A stretch of 64,000 bases of DNA from Plumapathes pennacea (lineage: Eukaryota > Cnidaria > Anthozoa > Antipatharia > Myriopathidae). This document shows positions 1 to 11,988 of the stretch, in pieces. Every line of letters begins with the position of its first letter. Position 1 is the stretch's first letter. The notes below the pieces were generated by a model, which saw only the letters and a list, made by a program, of their open reading frames with translations, was not told the DNA's origin and did no database searches. Location: assembly GCA_964036295.1 (NCBI GenBank), contig OZ038464.1:9224001-9288000 (forward strand), given 5' to 3'. The position numbers and the translations under genes were made by a program.

Positions 1-1123
1 TACATACCGCCTAGTAAAACACCTGTCACAAACGAGAACTAATTGGTGGCCAAGGTTCGAGATAGAGTGCCAGAGTCAATGCATAGTAAATACATACTCC
101 AGAAAGACTCGGAATGGATACTCCAGGATCAGGTACAGTCCAGACAACTATACAACACAACTATATGCACGCCTTTAGTGCTCGCACTAGAACAACTCGC
201 ACAAACAGAGCGGTTATCGGACAACTTTTGTGAAAACAAAACAAACCAAATTCTACTGACAATCACAAAGACCGTACGAAAGCTGATTCAAGCAACCAGA
301 AGCCACTAATTACAAAAGCTGTAGGTAAATACTTCCCATTGATCCCAGAAGTAAACATAGATCTGCAAGGCGTACGGGAATCTATTTGCTAGCGTCACAA
401 TAAGCCAGTTACCATGCAAGACAAAACAACACACACTACAGAAGTACGATACTGTGCACTTTTAAAAACATCTATTCTGGGGTGATCGATGCACAAGTAG
501 CAAAGCACACTCAGCTTGCCGAAAAATACCTCTCACATTTTGTCAAACCTGCAATTTGCTTGTTTGCTTGCGAAAGGTATCGTAATCGGGTTTTGCTTTT
601 GCTCTAAATTGGCCAAGAAAGCTATTGGTATAAGGAAGGTCATCTTCAGTTTTCTCCTTCAGCCCCCCTCACGATGTATGCATATCAAAAATGGGAACAT
701 TTGTTATTTTCTAGTCCCAATCTCACGCGGCCGAAAGCGGTTACGATAGATTTCAAAATGGCGGATAGATTCAAGAGGACTGAATAACCGAATTTGTTTG
801 TTTAGAAGACAAAATCGGATAAAAATATTAGAAAACCTTGTGAGATTGAAGTAATTTATGTCAAAAAGGTTCGGCAGCAGTTGGAGTTCCACTATAAAGA
901 CTGAACTTCGAAATTCGATGATTGGTGGCGGTTCGATGTGGAGGTTTTTCAGTGTTTCCCGTTCCAGCGCGTGCAAAAATGTTTGTCCTGAGCAGTGAGC
1001 CGTTTAATGATCAAGCAATATGATTCTTTGGTCAGACTTCCCGTGAAACTAAAATAAAGCTGTGGCCTACGAAGCCATGTAGATTCGAACATGACATGCA
1101 TGGCTGTTATCTGCATTTATACG
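1..1123. other. No recognised gene
   Basis: Short frames only. An 88-codon frame at 43-309 (+) looks mildly protein-like but has an in-frame stop just before it and no partner. A CpG-bearing patch at about 730-780 includes AAAATGGCGGATAG. Confidence 0.4.
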
Positions 1124-1678
1124 GCTTATGGTAATTTGCGAAACGAAACAAACGAAACGAAACAACGAAACAGCGAAACAACGAAACAACGAAACAAAAA
1201 GTGGTAATTTGCGAAACAACGAAACAAGATATGCTAATTTGTCAGACAGGCGGCAGGGGGGGATGGAAGCTTCCGACAAACGTAAAGAACTCTCGATTGT
1301 CCCGTGGGACAGCGGCAGTTTCGTAATGTTTCGTAATGCCTGTCTTATCGTCTCATCACTCCCATCACCTGGATTCTGTTGACATTTGTTCATATCTCGC
1401 CGCGCTTTTCGCTTGGCCGAGGAGGCTGCTCAGAGAAGTGAAGAAGAACCAGGCCTGCTACCTCTCTAGAATTCTGCCATGACTTCAAACAAATCTTTGT
1501 TAAATTCCCACCGTGCTCTTATTGACACTGAATGTAATCCGACCGGAAACATCTTGGGCACCATTCAAAACTGACTCGTTGTTTGTAACCGCCGCTATCA
1601 ACACCTTCGTAAAAACCTTGAGATGTGGCCTGTCACCGCTTTCGATAATCGGCGATCAATCAAGGTGCCAGTGCGTGT

Positions 1679-1709
<31 letters not shown>

Positions 1710-2980
1710 GGGGGGGAAGGAGGGGAAGGGGGAGGGGTGGGGATTGGACCTCTCCTAACGCTCACGTTAGTGCAACGCTCATTTTAGTGCCTGGCTTTAG
1801 TTTGAAATAACTTCAGCATCGTTGTGTCGAAATATAATCTCGTTTAGCCGTGACCGGTTTGGGTTTGGTCGGCAATATCTTTCCACTCAAAATGAGGAAC
1901 TCCGCCAAAAAGATGTTTTTCAGGTTTTTGCCTGAGCCGTGGAACTTTGAAAGACATTGCGTAGTGAAACTAAACCTCACACGACGGGTATTGCACAAGA
2001 ACAAACAAATATGTTCTGATGAAAATCTGCTCGATGTCCGGCGAGAAAGTGGCGCGAAGTTGTTTTATACGAAAAGTCGCGTGGGAACCGCATGAGAAAG
2101 GCTTGTTCCGAGACACGAACCGACAGACAAACGTGAGAAAATGTCTGACATTTCCCCAAACTGCTGGCCGGAACAAATCTCAAAAAAGATCGAGATTTTT
2201 ATTCAGAAAAGGTGGAGAATATTTACTTTGCAGACCGTATACAACGAAGTAGAAAATAATTGGGGTATTTTAACTTTCCCAAGAAAGAATAGCGCTAAGT
2301 ATTGGGTTTTCCTTTATATTCAAGTTTCAACAAAAAAGTAGAATTGCCGGAAATTGCCACTGATTCTCAAGTTAACAGAAAGGGTCATAATTTGACACAT
2401 CGCACATTTGACAGAACAATTTCTCTTTTGAAATTACCGGCCTGTCGCTGGTAAGTATTCATCCCTTGCAGTCATAGACTAAATCAAGGCAGATAAACAC
2501 AACAGCCCAAGTTTCATTTCCTTTATTCAAATAGACCTGAGTTGCGTGTGGTCTCTTGTCTCGACAGTTGTTGTCGCGAAAATTCGAACGAATCCCACAG
2601 GAATATCAGCGATTTGAGAGCTCACATGCAAATTTGCGAATCTCGCAGTCACCCAAAGCGAAGTCGCGTAGTGAAGGACAACTTTAAGAGCAGGTTTAAC
2701 TGCTGGTGTGACGGTAAGAAAGTAACCTGAAGGACATACTTGCTCGCACGTCAATGTAACCATGGCTTTTTACAATAGAGGACTTAGGGGTGGGAAGCTT
2801 CCATCCCCCCCTGCCGCCTGTCTGGCAAATTAGCATATCTTGTTTCGTTGTTTCGCAAATTACCACTTTTTGTTTCGTTGTTTCGTTGTTTCGCTGTTTC
2901 GTTGTTTCGTTTCGCAAATTACCACTTTTTGTTTCGTTGTTTCGCTGTTTCGTTGTTTCGTTTCGCAAATTACCATAAGC
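1124..2980. mobile_element. Inverted-repeat element with GAAAC/GAAACAAC pentamer arms
   Basis: The left arm (1124-1276) and right arm (2793-2980) are inverted copies, each beginning GCTTATGGTAATTTGCG at the outer end and closing with GGAAGCTTCC next to a G-run. Inside the arms are repeated CGAAACAA-type pentamers and decamers, more of them on the right. The interior (1277-2792) has a (GT)n(G)n tract at 1673-1717 and no recognisable transposase. It is probably non-autonomous. Confidence 0.7.
1673..1717. repeat. (GT)n followed by poly-G tract
   Basis: A run of alternating TG is followed directly by about 24 G residues. This is simple sequence inside the 1124-2980 element. Confidence 0.9.
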
Positions 2981-4300
2981 CCATTTATAATGATCATGTT
3001 TCCTCTCTGAATTTTACAAGGAGTTTATATTTAAAGAATGCTTTTCACGCTGGCTCGCAAACTGTCCACACAAAATGTGAGGCACCTGATTTATTCTACC
3101 TATTTTCCCCTCCTTCCAATGTTTTAACTTGAATAAAAATAAATTGCAAGCTGTTTGAAAACAGAAATGTAGCACATCTTCCAATGTTTCACATTGCACA
3201 TGGCTTCCATGTGCCATCCTATTCTATAATGTGGCCAGAGATTAAATTCTTTGCACATACAAAAGTGGAAACTATTGACAGATATACAGTTTACCCATTT
3301 GTCAGCTGCTGCTTCAAGAAACTAAATTTCCTGTTTACAAAAACCTGTTAGAAGACAATTAAGTTCATTATGATTTATAGGTCTAAAGTGTGCTTCTAAA
3401 CTGTTTATCTCAGCCAACAGTATTTTGAGGATAAATTGATGTGTACAAAGTCATTCCATTTTAAACTAGTGCTACCTGAAATCTGCACTCTGAGATTTTA
3501 ACTGTTGGCTAAAACATCAGTATTTTAACTTTAAGTTTTTTTATATCACCTGCACCATAATTAATACTATACTAGAAATACGATAATCGCAGATACCCCC
3601 TCACTCTGCCATTGATGGGATATTACTTTGGAAACTCCCAACAAGAGTAGCCTTTGTTTTACCGAAATGTTGACTCAATCTTTTCTTCGAACTCAAGTGC
3701 TACACGCAAAGGAAGGAGAAAAAGAATGGTGTGTGTTATACTTTTGCGTTGAAAAAAGAATCGATTGCGTGACGAAGTACGTATTTCCCACGGTCGGCAC
3801 GTCAAATTAATTCATACAGTCTTCCAAGCACGTTCTCAAAATTTAATACTCAAATTTTGAAGTTGGTCGGCCGTCGTAGTACGGGAAAAAAGGAACACTG
3901 ATTTTCCAATTTTGAATTCATAGGCAGTACAATTAAATAGGCTTCCTGTGCGATTTGTTTTTACTCTGGATTGCATGCTCCAGGCATGCATATTTAATTG
4001 AATTGCTCGAATTGTTTTGTATGTCAACCCACTCAAAACAGCAAGATTTCTCCCAGAATCAAAGCAAAACTCGAACAGTTTACTTCAAATTATACACGGG
4101 CTTCAGACCCAGTAATACGTCTAAGTGCTTGTGAACGATTCTCGCTGCAATCACCGCGTGTCAGATTACAGAAAAATAAGACATCTGACTAAATTATTCA
4201 AGACTCCAAGTTCCGATTGCTCTGAGCGAATACGGTAGCCGAAACTGGCGAAAACGATCAGCATGCAGATTTTAGTACATTCTTGAAGTGATCGAGTTAC
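2981..4300. other. No recognised gene
   Basis: AT-rich sequence. A motif with ACGATAATCGCAGATA at 3578 recurs in variant form near 7190 and 7432. Nothing else supported. Confidence 0.4.
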
Positions 4301-4309
4301 AAGCTATAC

Positions 4310-4833
4310 GGGATAGAATTTATTTGTCACGGTGATTGTTCGATTTCCACTGACTAACCTTTGTTGCTTGTCCTTTCTAAATAAGTATCTGAGTTTAACA
4401 CAAAACGGCGTCTGAAGCTCCCGATTTGCTTTCAAGCGCTGTTCCCTTTGCGGAGTTGTCTGTGTTACCCGCTTCTGTTCATGTCGCTTTTGGTCGGCAT
4501 TCATGCGCTGTTGTCTTTGCGGAGTCTTCTCTTCGGCCCGCTTTTTCTCCTGAAGGTCTCGATTCGCTTTCAAGCGCTGTTCTCTTTGCGGAGTTGTCTG
4601 TGTTACCCGCTTCTCTTCATGTCGCTTTCGATCGGCATTCATGCGCTGTTTTCTTTTCGGTCATAGTTCCGTCTTTTGTCGAGACGAACTTGGCGCTGTT
4701 TGATCGTTTCACGATTCCGCCTTGCTCGTGCCTGTTCCCTTCTCTTTTGAAGACGAGCTTCGCGAGACTGTTGTGTTTCAAGTTTTCTATTTTCGTGAAC
4801 ACAGCTACGATATACTGTAGTTGCTTCGTTCAA
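4310..4833 (-). pseudogene. Broken transposon-type ORF with Arg/Gln-rich tandem repeats
   Basis: Two overlapping minus-strand frames encode basic, coiled-coil-like repeats. The first (4833-4639) contains RLQKRREQARARRNRE. A frameshift near 4650 leads into the second (4642-4304), with two copies of a 48-residue unit containing QRMNADRKRHEEKRV and QREQRLKANR. Such Arg-rich repeats are common at the N-termini of large mobile-element ORFs (Helitron-like or PIF1-type) in cnidarian genomes, which is my best guess. A related fragment sharing the NRTITV stretch is at 14512-14697. Frame breaks mean this copy is dead. Confidence 0.45.
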
Positions 4834-5665
4834 TCTAATTTCTTATATTGCGAGTAAAACTACAGGGCCACACGTGATCGATCCGGCCTTTGTTATTGGT
4901 TCTGCAGCGACGCGATAGGAACTGGGGACGAGGTCGCACGCAAGACTGACAGACTGACAGACGAACATTAGATTTCGAGATGGCGGCAGGCTTGGAGTCT
5001 CCGATAAGGCGATAATACTACTGCATTAGAGTCTTGAGTATTTCCCTCACTTCGTTCGGGGATTAACTAAGATATAATTTTTTAGTATGTACTATTTATT
5101 AGTATAGCACTTCAATCTTTTAGTATTAGTGTATTCACCAGTTGGAAGAGTATACTGTACATTCTAAGCTTTTAAGTCCAAAGTGTACACAGTTGTTGAT
5201 ATACAGAGCTATATCAATTTTTGACTGGAATATATGACAAGAAATACACTAAAATGTGGGTTATGATTGTCCGAGTGACAATTTTCCTGAAGACTACTCT
5301 TACCCAGACAACCACAATCTACATGCTGTTCAAACTCTGGTTCAAACCATGCAAATACACGCAATCTTCTGATTTGTGGTATATGCCTCATTCTAAAAAT
5401 ATACCCATCGAGACAGCTTTATATGTGTTCTTTTAGAGCCCTTTTCACACAAAATACAAAGAGGAACGAGTTTTCTATTTTTTAATGAACCAGCCATTTT
5501 CATATTTCATGTGCTTTACAAAACTTTACATCTGAGAAATCAAAGCTATAATGGTTCCCCGCGAAATATGCCGGCGAGAGCATTTTCGGCGTATAAATAC
5601 TGTATTAAAAAGTTACTGTTATCGTTCGAGACTCTCCGAATCACAAAACAGGAATACGAAATTCA

Positions 5666-5816
5666 TTTACTTGCTTATTTTGTAGCCAAGTGACCAAAGT
5701 TGTGCTCCAAAGGGGCCTTCCGAACCTTGATAAATCCTCTTCAGCTGCACCGTACACGACGCTGGCCGCTATCTCAACATCGAGCACATCTGGAGATTTG
5801 AATGTCGTTTTCCCGC
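5666..5816 (-). CDS. Possible coding exon or relic, unidentified
   Basis: On the minus strand an AAATTTAG acceptor opens a stop-free stretch of about 50 codons: GKTTFKSPDVLDVE, then VYGAAEEDLSRFGRPLW, ending before a GTAAAT donor at about 5665. Its composition looks protein-like, not random. No neighbouring exons were found and the family is not recognised. It may be a piece of a transposon or of a decayed gene. Confidence 0.25.
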
Positions 5817-6719
5817 ACCTAAATTTTACCGAATGTGCAAGTTTTATATACCAAAATGCGGGGAATTTAACCGTCTTTCGCAATCCGTTGGTGCATCTGT
5901 GGTACACGCTTGCGCAGAAGAACTAGAACCCAATGTTTGCGGCCAGTTGTCTCAAAACGCCAAAATGCCTTGTTAATTTCGTCCAACTGATCGAAAACAA
6001 CCTAAAAAACCCGCACCTAAAATGTTGTTATAAGGGCCAAAAAATATATACTTGGAAAGCATGAAGATTACATTTTTCAAATCCGAAGGTGCATCGACGG
6101 ATTTTTAAACGAGAAACGAGCGCGGGAAGAAAAAGTGCGAAAAACGCGATGATTCTGAGTGAGCCATTGTTATGGGCGTGGCAGTAGATACGTCATAAGA
6201 CCTTTTGTTAAGAGTGAGTTTCATATGATAGTGATACAGTATGGAGAATTTAGCACTTGATAATTTGTTCAGAAGGAAGCTAGTTGGATTACTCGTTATA
6301 CAATTCATTCTTGAATAGTTGAGAAAAACTGTATTACATGAGCTCAAGAGTGAAAAGGTTAAAAGGTAAACTTTAGGTAAACTGTACAGCGCCAAGCTGG
6401 AGAAACACTTTGTAAGGAAATGCGCAAGTGTTCGGGTATATGTATGTGAAAGTTCGATATCCGGTGATGAGGCGTGGCTCTCTTCCCATCCACCTCCCTC
6501 CCCCTTCCCACGTCTTTCTTAAACCCAGGTTTGCCGTAAGTTTCTCAGTCGTGTCAACTCCGCGTCTAACGTTTGTACAAGCTTTCTTTCCTACATAACC
6601 TATATAATGTCCTTTGTGCAGTAAGCATACTTACTATTTTCGAAGGGTGGTCGATTACCCCACTGCATGTTTTATGACTATTCTCTTTCTCGCTATTTTT
6701 TTTTTCATTTTGTTCACAG

Positions 6720-7040
6720 ATAGATGGGACTGAAGGAAAATATGAAGACCTCAAAAAATACACACAGAAATATTCAGCCCAAGTCACTACGATTATGATG
6801 TATTCATATTTACATCCTTGCAAAGATTGTGGCGTACGCCTGCCTAAAATATGCACGAAACTGAAGGGGTATGTAACATATGAACAAGTAAAGTGTATTT
6901 TGGTATATTCTGGGGCTTTTAACCGAAATAATCCCTGGAACAGAGGAGAGACCGCGCCCACAGACGAAGATGTTCGTAAGTCATTCAGTGGAGTAATCGA
7001 CAATACATACTATCTGGCCGCGAATTTGATATGGACTTAA
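6720..7040 (+). CDS. 3'-terminal coding exon of an unidentified gene; PCxxC motif, possible deaminase-fold
   Basis: A long polypyrimidine tract and TTCACAG acceptor (6719) precede 106 codons without a stop, ending in TAA at 7038. AATAAA follows at about 7067, as expected for a last exon. The product begins IDGTEGKYEDLKKY. It contains a strand-like stretch leading into SYLHPCKDC, then KCILVYSGAF. PCxxC after a hydrophobic strand is typical of the second zinc motif of cytidine-deaminase-like folds (APOBEC/AID and toxin-type deaminases). The matching HxE motif would lie in an earlier exon, which I could not find between 1 and 6.7 kb. The coding exon is fairly convincing; the fold is a weak inference. 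Confidence 0.45.
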   Translation: MDGTEGKYEDLKKYTQKYSAQVTTIMMYSYLHPCKDCGVRLPKICTKLKGYVTYEQVKCILVYSGAFNRNNPWNRGETAPTDEDVRKSFSGVIDNTYYLAANLIWT

Positions 7041-7639
7041 ATGCCATTTGAAAGATGTCAAATAACCAATAAAAGCATCATAAATGTTGCCATTGACGCT
7101 TTTCCTCTTCTGTATTTGAAAAATAATCACTTCTTAAACTCTCCCATGGGCTTTCCGCAATTCTCCCTCTTTCCTCTTGTCGATATCAGAAATACGATAT
7201 TCCCAGATAATTATCTTGCCCTGATGTAGTAACTTCGCCCAAGTGTATTTTCTGTTAAACTAAATATGTTTCCTGTTGGGAATTATTTTGTGGTAGAACA
7301 GGTGATCGATATTGGCATTGTCTCAGGTGACTGCGTGATTTGTTACGACTACTGCTTAGTAACATCTGCGTACTCGGCCAAGTTTTGGCTCCGAAAGATG
7401 TTGCGTATTCAAAAATAAGAGACACTAGAAACACGATAATTGAAGATATCCCCTCGCTCTGTAGTGGGTTTTTAGTAAGCGAGGTTCTTGTTTATTTTCC
7501 GGTTGGATATTATTTTAAAATCTATATTACAAACCACAGCTGTATAGCGACGTCACCAGTCGGTCGCTAAAAAAAAATCTTTGTCGCACGGCAGCCTGGT
7601 TTAGTTCAGACAACGTGCACAGTCTGCAATTTTCGGAGT

Positions 7640-7855
7640 CACCCTAAAACGTGAAATGGCGGAATATATCCCCAAAACACTAAAACGTGGAACGGCGGAA
7701 TATACCCCAAAAAACTACAACTCGGAATGGCGGAATATACCCCCAAAACACTAAAACGTGGAACGGCGGAATATGCCCCCAAACACTGGTACAACGCGGA
7801 ATGGAGGAATAAACCCCCAAACACTAAAACGCGGAATGGAGGAATACACTAAAAC
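7640..7855. repeat. Tandem repeat, unit about 34 bp
   Basis: Six to seven diverged units of the type ACTAAAACGTGGAACGGCGG followed by AATATACCCCCAAA. The family reappears inverted at 13585-13653. Confidence 0.8.
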
Positions 7856-8289
7856 ACGGAATGAGAAAAATTAAATAAAAGAAAGAAGAGAATAAGAAGG
7901 AAAAGACAGCAAAAATATCGATAATAACTTAGCATCGAGAGCAATACGAAGGCTTCTTCAATGTTTGGTAACAGCTTGCTGACATAAATTACATATATCT
8001 GGTGTCAAGCGCTGTTTGCACTTCAAATGATGCAAATGTTGATATTAATGTCGTTAAAGTTACGAGTGCGACCGGCATAGTGACTGAAAGAACACACGAG
8101 TGACCACTAATGACCACGAGTCAAAATAAGCTCCTCACATGACTGTGTAGCCATTTTAATGTCATTTTGAATTTAAAACGTAATATCATGCGCTCATGAT
8201 AAAGTGTAAAAATTTCACTAGCGTCATTTTATAAAAACAAGCACTTTGAAGAAAACGCCGACCACAAGGCGTAAAGTATTCATAGCGTG

Positions 8290-8410
8290 AATGTTTATTG
8301 CATAAACTCGAGTGACTAAAAGAACACACGAGTGACCACGAGTGACCACGAATGACCACGAGTGACCACGAATAACTACGAGTGACCACGAATGACCACG
8401 AGTCAAAATA
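8290..8410. repeat. Short tandem repeat of GAGTGACCAC/GAATGACCAC
   Basis: A run of about ten decamers alternates GAGTGACCAC and GAATGACCAC. Related copies lie at 8085-8125 and, inverted, at 12345-12375. Confidence 0.8.
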
Positions 8411-8607
8411 AGCTTCTCATGTGACTGTGACGTCATTTTAATATCATTAAATATGAAATGTTAAATCACCCGCTCATGAAGTGTAAAACAAAAACTTTGA
8501 AGAAAACGCCGACCACAATGCGTAAAGTATTCATAGCGTGACAGTGACGCCATTACCAACTCACTGCAGAACAGGCTACAAACGACCACCCTTGTGAAAT
8601 AAAGCTT

Positions 8608-8960
8608 GGAATTCCCAGGAATTCCTAGGATATTCCTGGGAATTCCCAGGATTTTAGTACTAGGAATTCCTGGGAATTCCTAGGAATTCCTAAGAATAAA
8701 GGTGTGAATTTTCACGGTAATTTGGACATGGAATTCCTAGGAATTCCTAGGAATTCCCAGGTTTAGCATTCTGAAATAAAAACCCAAGGAATTCCTAGGA
8801 ATTCCTAGGAATTCCCAGGAATGCTTCAAAGTAGGCCATTTTACTTGGTAATCATTGGGAATTGCTGAGAATTCTCAGGAATTCCTGAGAATTCCCAGGA
8901 ATTCCTAGGAATTATTGAGAATTTTTTGGGAATCCTTGGGAATCCCTGAGATGAGAATTC
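8608..8960. repeat. GGAATTCC(TA) palindromic satellite
   Basis: Dense repeats of GGAATTCCTAGGAATTCCCA, each unit itself palindromic (GGAATTCC, CCTAGG). The same family recurs at 11228-11490. Confidence 0.85.
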
Positions 8961-10576
8961 AGGTTGCCATAGAAACCTTAGCACCAATAATTGTGCTCCC
9001 CAAATCTACAGGATCCCTTGCCCTTAAATATCAAACAAAACACAATATTGTCATGAACATACATGTACACTGAAATAAATTTATTCTGCTATTGATAATA
9101 TTCTACAATATTTTGATTTGAAAATATAGTTTGTTTTATGAGCCTAATTGTCTGTAAAGTATTAACAACAGTGTTAACAGTATTAGTATTTATATTTGCC
9201 AGTGTAGATATTCCACATATTTTTTCATCCTGAAATTATTTTGCTACACATTTGAAACTTGGAAAATGGTCTAAAGTAGTATGCAGCTAACATACTGCAC
9301 ATGCAGTGTTTTTCGACTCAGGATAGACAAGATATGATCAGTACATATTTAAACTGGACTCAGCTGCTATAGTGTAGTGTCCAGGGCTGTTATCAGGTTC
9401 TTCATGGCTGTCTTGTATGCCTACATCACTCTCCTGTCCGTGTTTTTCCCTATAAAAAGCCAAGAAAATAACAGATCAGGTAAAGCAAATTTATACATTG
9501 TGGCAGTTACACAAAATCAATGGCAGCCAAAGTATGCAGTGAAGGGAGAAATGAATGAACATCATAATAGCTTTGTCATATTTTAGACTTTGTTATTTCT
9601 TATTTGCCATGTGAATGTATTTCTCCTTTTCCACATATGTTCATCTAAAGTTTAACAACTTGCCAAGCAAATGAATGTAGGCTATCTAAAAAAAAAAAGA
9701 AAACCAGTAGCAGCCAGAATATGGTTAAAATTTATATGGTGGGAGCTGGTGAATTTTAACCCCATTCACTCCCAAGAGTGATCCACTCCAATTAATTTCT
9801 CACTAAAGACATAAATATCCCTATCATTACAGTATGGAGAAGTTAGCTTTAGATAGCTTGCTGTATGGGTAGCTGATTGAAGTATTAATTCTCTCCACAT
9901 CTCTCACATTTTCTTCTTGAATTATTGGGAGAATCCGCACTTTAAACTTTGGAGTGAAAGGGTTAAATACGTACGAAGGGAAGATATTTGCTACACTGAA
10001 CTGCACTGAGTCAGTTAAATATATTTTAAAAGTCGCATCAAACCGGCCATATTCAAGCGCAAACGGGAGAACATTCATGCAATTTAATTTAGAAACACAA
10101 AAGCGACGGCCAACACGTGAATCACAACGGATTGAAACAAAGAATAACACGTCATTCATCTCACCTTGCTACAAGTCCTCGGGATAATTGATGCGTATAG
10201 AGAACAACTGATCATCCAAATCTGATGTCCCAGCCACCTCTCCACACAATGTAAATGAACTTCGAATTCCAAGCTAGTAATCAACATGATTCTTGAGAAC
10301 GTTATGCCTATTTTGTTATCCTCCAAGCAACACACAAGGTAAAGAATTGCACTCGAAGCGAAGAACAGGGAACAGTCCTCAAATAAAAGGCACAAATCCT
10401 GTGAAAAACGGGGCGATGTACACGCAATGATCGCCGTTCAAAAGTCCGTTAAACCGAGCGCCAAACAACAGCGTGAGGTCTTGATTGGTTTGCACGTGAC
10501 AATTTTTGATTGACAAACTAGTACCCAGGCACTCAGAACGAGTTTTGTTTGCGAGTTCATCACATGGAAGAATTAA

Positions 10577-10663
10577 ATGTTCGCCGTGGTTAATTTCGCC
10601 GAGAAGGAGTGCTTTGATTCTGAAAATGGATACATTTGTGTGGCTGTGGCAAGCAGTACTTAA
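10577..10663 (+). CDS. Small ORF or possible first exon, unidentified
   Basis: ATG at 10577 opens 28 codons (MFAVVNFAEKECFD, then GYICVAVASS) before TAA. The start resembles MxAVVxF-type N-termini seen on some BEN-domain proteins, but no further exon was found. It could be the first exon of a gene inside the mirrored region, or chance. Confidence 0.15.
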   Translation: MFAVVNFAEKECFDSENGYICVAVASST

Positions 10664-11227
10664 CAGCGTACTCGGATGCAGTTGATCGTTGAGTGGTTGT
10701 TGAAGTCAGAGCCAGCGCGAGCATGTTCAGGTTTTGTGACCGCGGCTAATGGCAAGAAGTACACTCGATCAACACGAAGGTTTCCCATTTCTTGTTTCTT
10801 TTAATTCAAACGGTTGAAACATTAGCGGTTTTCTGTATGATGTCGAACTGACCGCGAGTTAGTGATAAGAATAACTTATTCGAGAGTGCCATATTGATCG
10901 TGAGTCGTGTCTTCGAATCCCAATCGCAAAATTTTAAGTGTTGTAATAAATTGTGGGAAAAATTGACTGGTACAATAGGTGAAAACGAATAAATAGAGAT
11001 GAGGTGAATACACTTATGGTGTCTTACTTGACCAGTTTTGTGAGTTAAATGTGTGGTGGTTTTACGACAAGAGTGTTTTTTTTTCATGGCTTAGATTAAG
11101 TCACTGCAACACTGAAATAATTTGTATTGGTCACATCTGAAAATGAGTATGTATGAAACTACAGCAATGAATCCCTTTATTCGCATTTCCAGCTATTTCC
11201 GAGCTATTTATATTATGTCTTTTTAGG

Positions 11228-11490
11228 ATTCTCAGGAAATCCCAGGTATTCCATTGCTTCATTTTGCTAAGATTGATTTGTATGACTGGGAACCTTTGGG
11301 AATTCCTAGGAATTCCTAAGACTTCCAAGCTTCCACAAAAAATATGATTTGTATAGTTGAGAAGAGTTGGGAATTCCCAGGAATTCCCAAGACTTCCAAG
11401 CCTGCTCTGCAAACACAATTTGCATAGCTGGGAAGAGCTGAGAATTCCTAGGAATTCCCAGGAATTCCTAGGAATTCCCAAAAAGCTGGG
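11228..11490. repeat. GGAATTCC palindromic satellite, second array
   Basis: Same family as 8608-8960. It has lower density on its left and four tight units at 11447-11480. Confidence 0.85.
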
Positions 11491-11510
11491 AATCCATTTC
11501 GCAAGGGCAG

Positions 11511-11626
11511 GGCCCAGTTGTTCAAAGAGTGGATAGCGCTATCCACCGGAGAAATTCTTATCCAGTTAATACTATAAGGCTAAGTTTTAACACTTATCCA
11601 CTATTCACACTTTGAACAACTGGCCC
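11511..11626. mobile_element. MITE, GGCCCAGTTGTTCAAAG inverted ends
   Basis: The left end GGCCCAGTTGTTCAAAG matches the inverted right end CTTTGAACAACTGGCC. The interior GGATAGCGCTATCC is also palindromic. About 116 bp, non-coding. Confidence 0.8.
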
Positions 11627-11988
11627 CAAGAGTTAAAGTAAGTCCCTCGGGTGACTGTGACATCAATTTTATTTATGACCGGCTTATCGAGTGTCCCCGA
11701 GTCTGAAAATACTAAATACAAACGACTGCCGGGACTGCCGGGACTTTGTTGTGCAGCATTTGGTAGTGATTCAGAATCATCACTTTCGGCGTCTGACTGC
11801 AGCACCTTTCGCACGTTTCTGTTCAGTTACTGAAATTCTGTTCTTCCGCCGGTTCCCTATTTACTTTCCACGTCGCCGATAGTAATAACCTCCACGTCCT
11901 TCACTCCAGTGTTAGGTCTTTTCGTTGTCTTACTTTGGTCGTACTTTTTCGGAGTAAAATCTTTCCGTTTTTTTATCCGGACTTCCAT
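11605..11988 (-). pseudogene. Protein-like broken ORF inside the mirrored region
   Basis: From about 11988 on the minus strand a frame reads MEVRIKKRKDFTPKKYDQSK and on to a stop. A second frame (11814-11605) reads QSDAESDDSESLPNAAQQS, with a Ser/Asp-rich, nuclear-protein flavour. They are not joined by a clear intron. Not recognised; probably a decayed transposon or gene fragment. Confidence 0.2.

Noticed and set aside
7620-8600. Short regularly spaced repeats as a CRISPR array
   Set aside because: Units are contiguous and diverged with no unique spacers, and the genome is eukaryotic.
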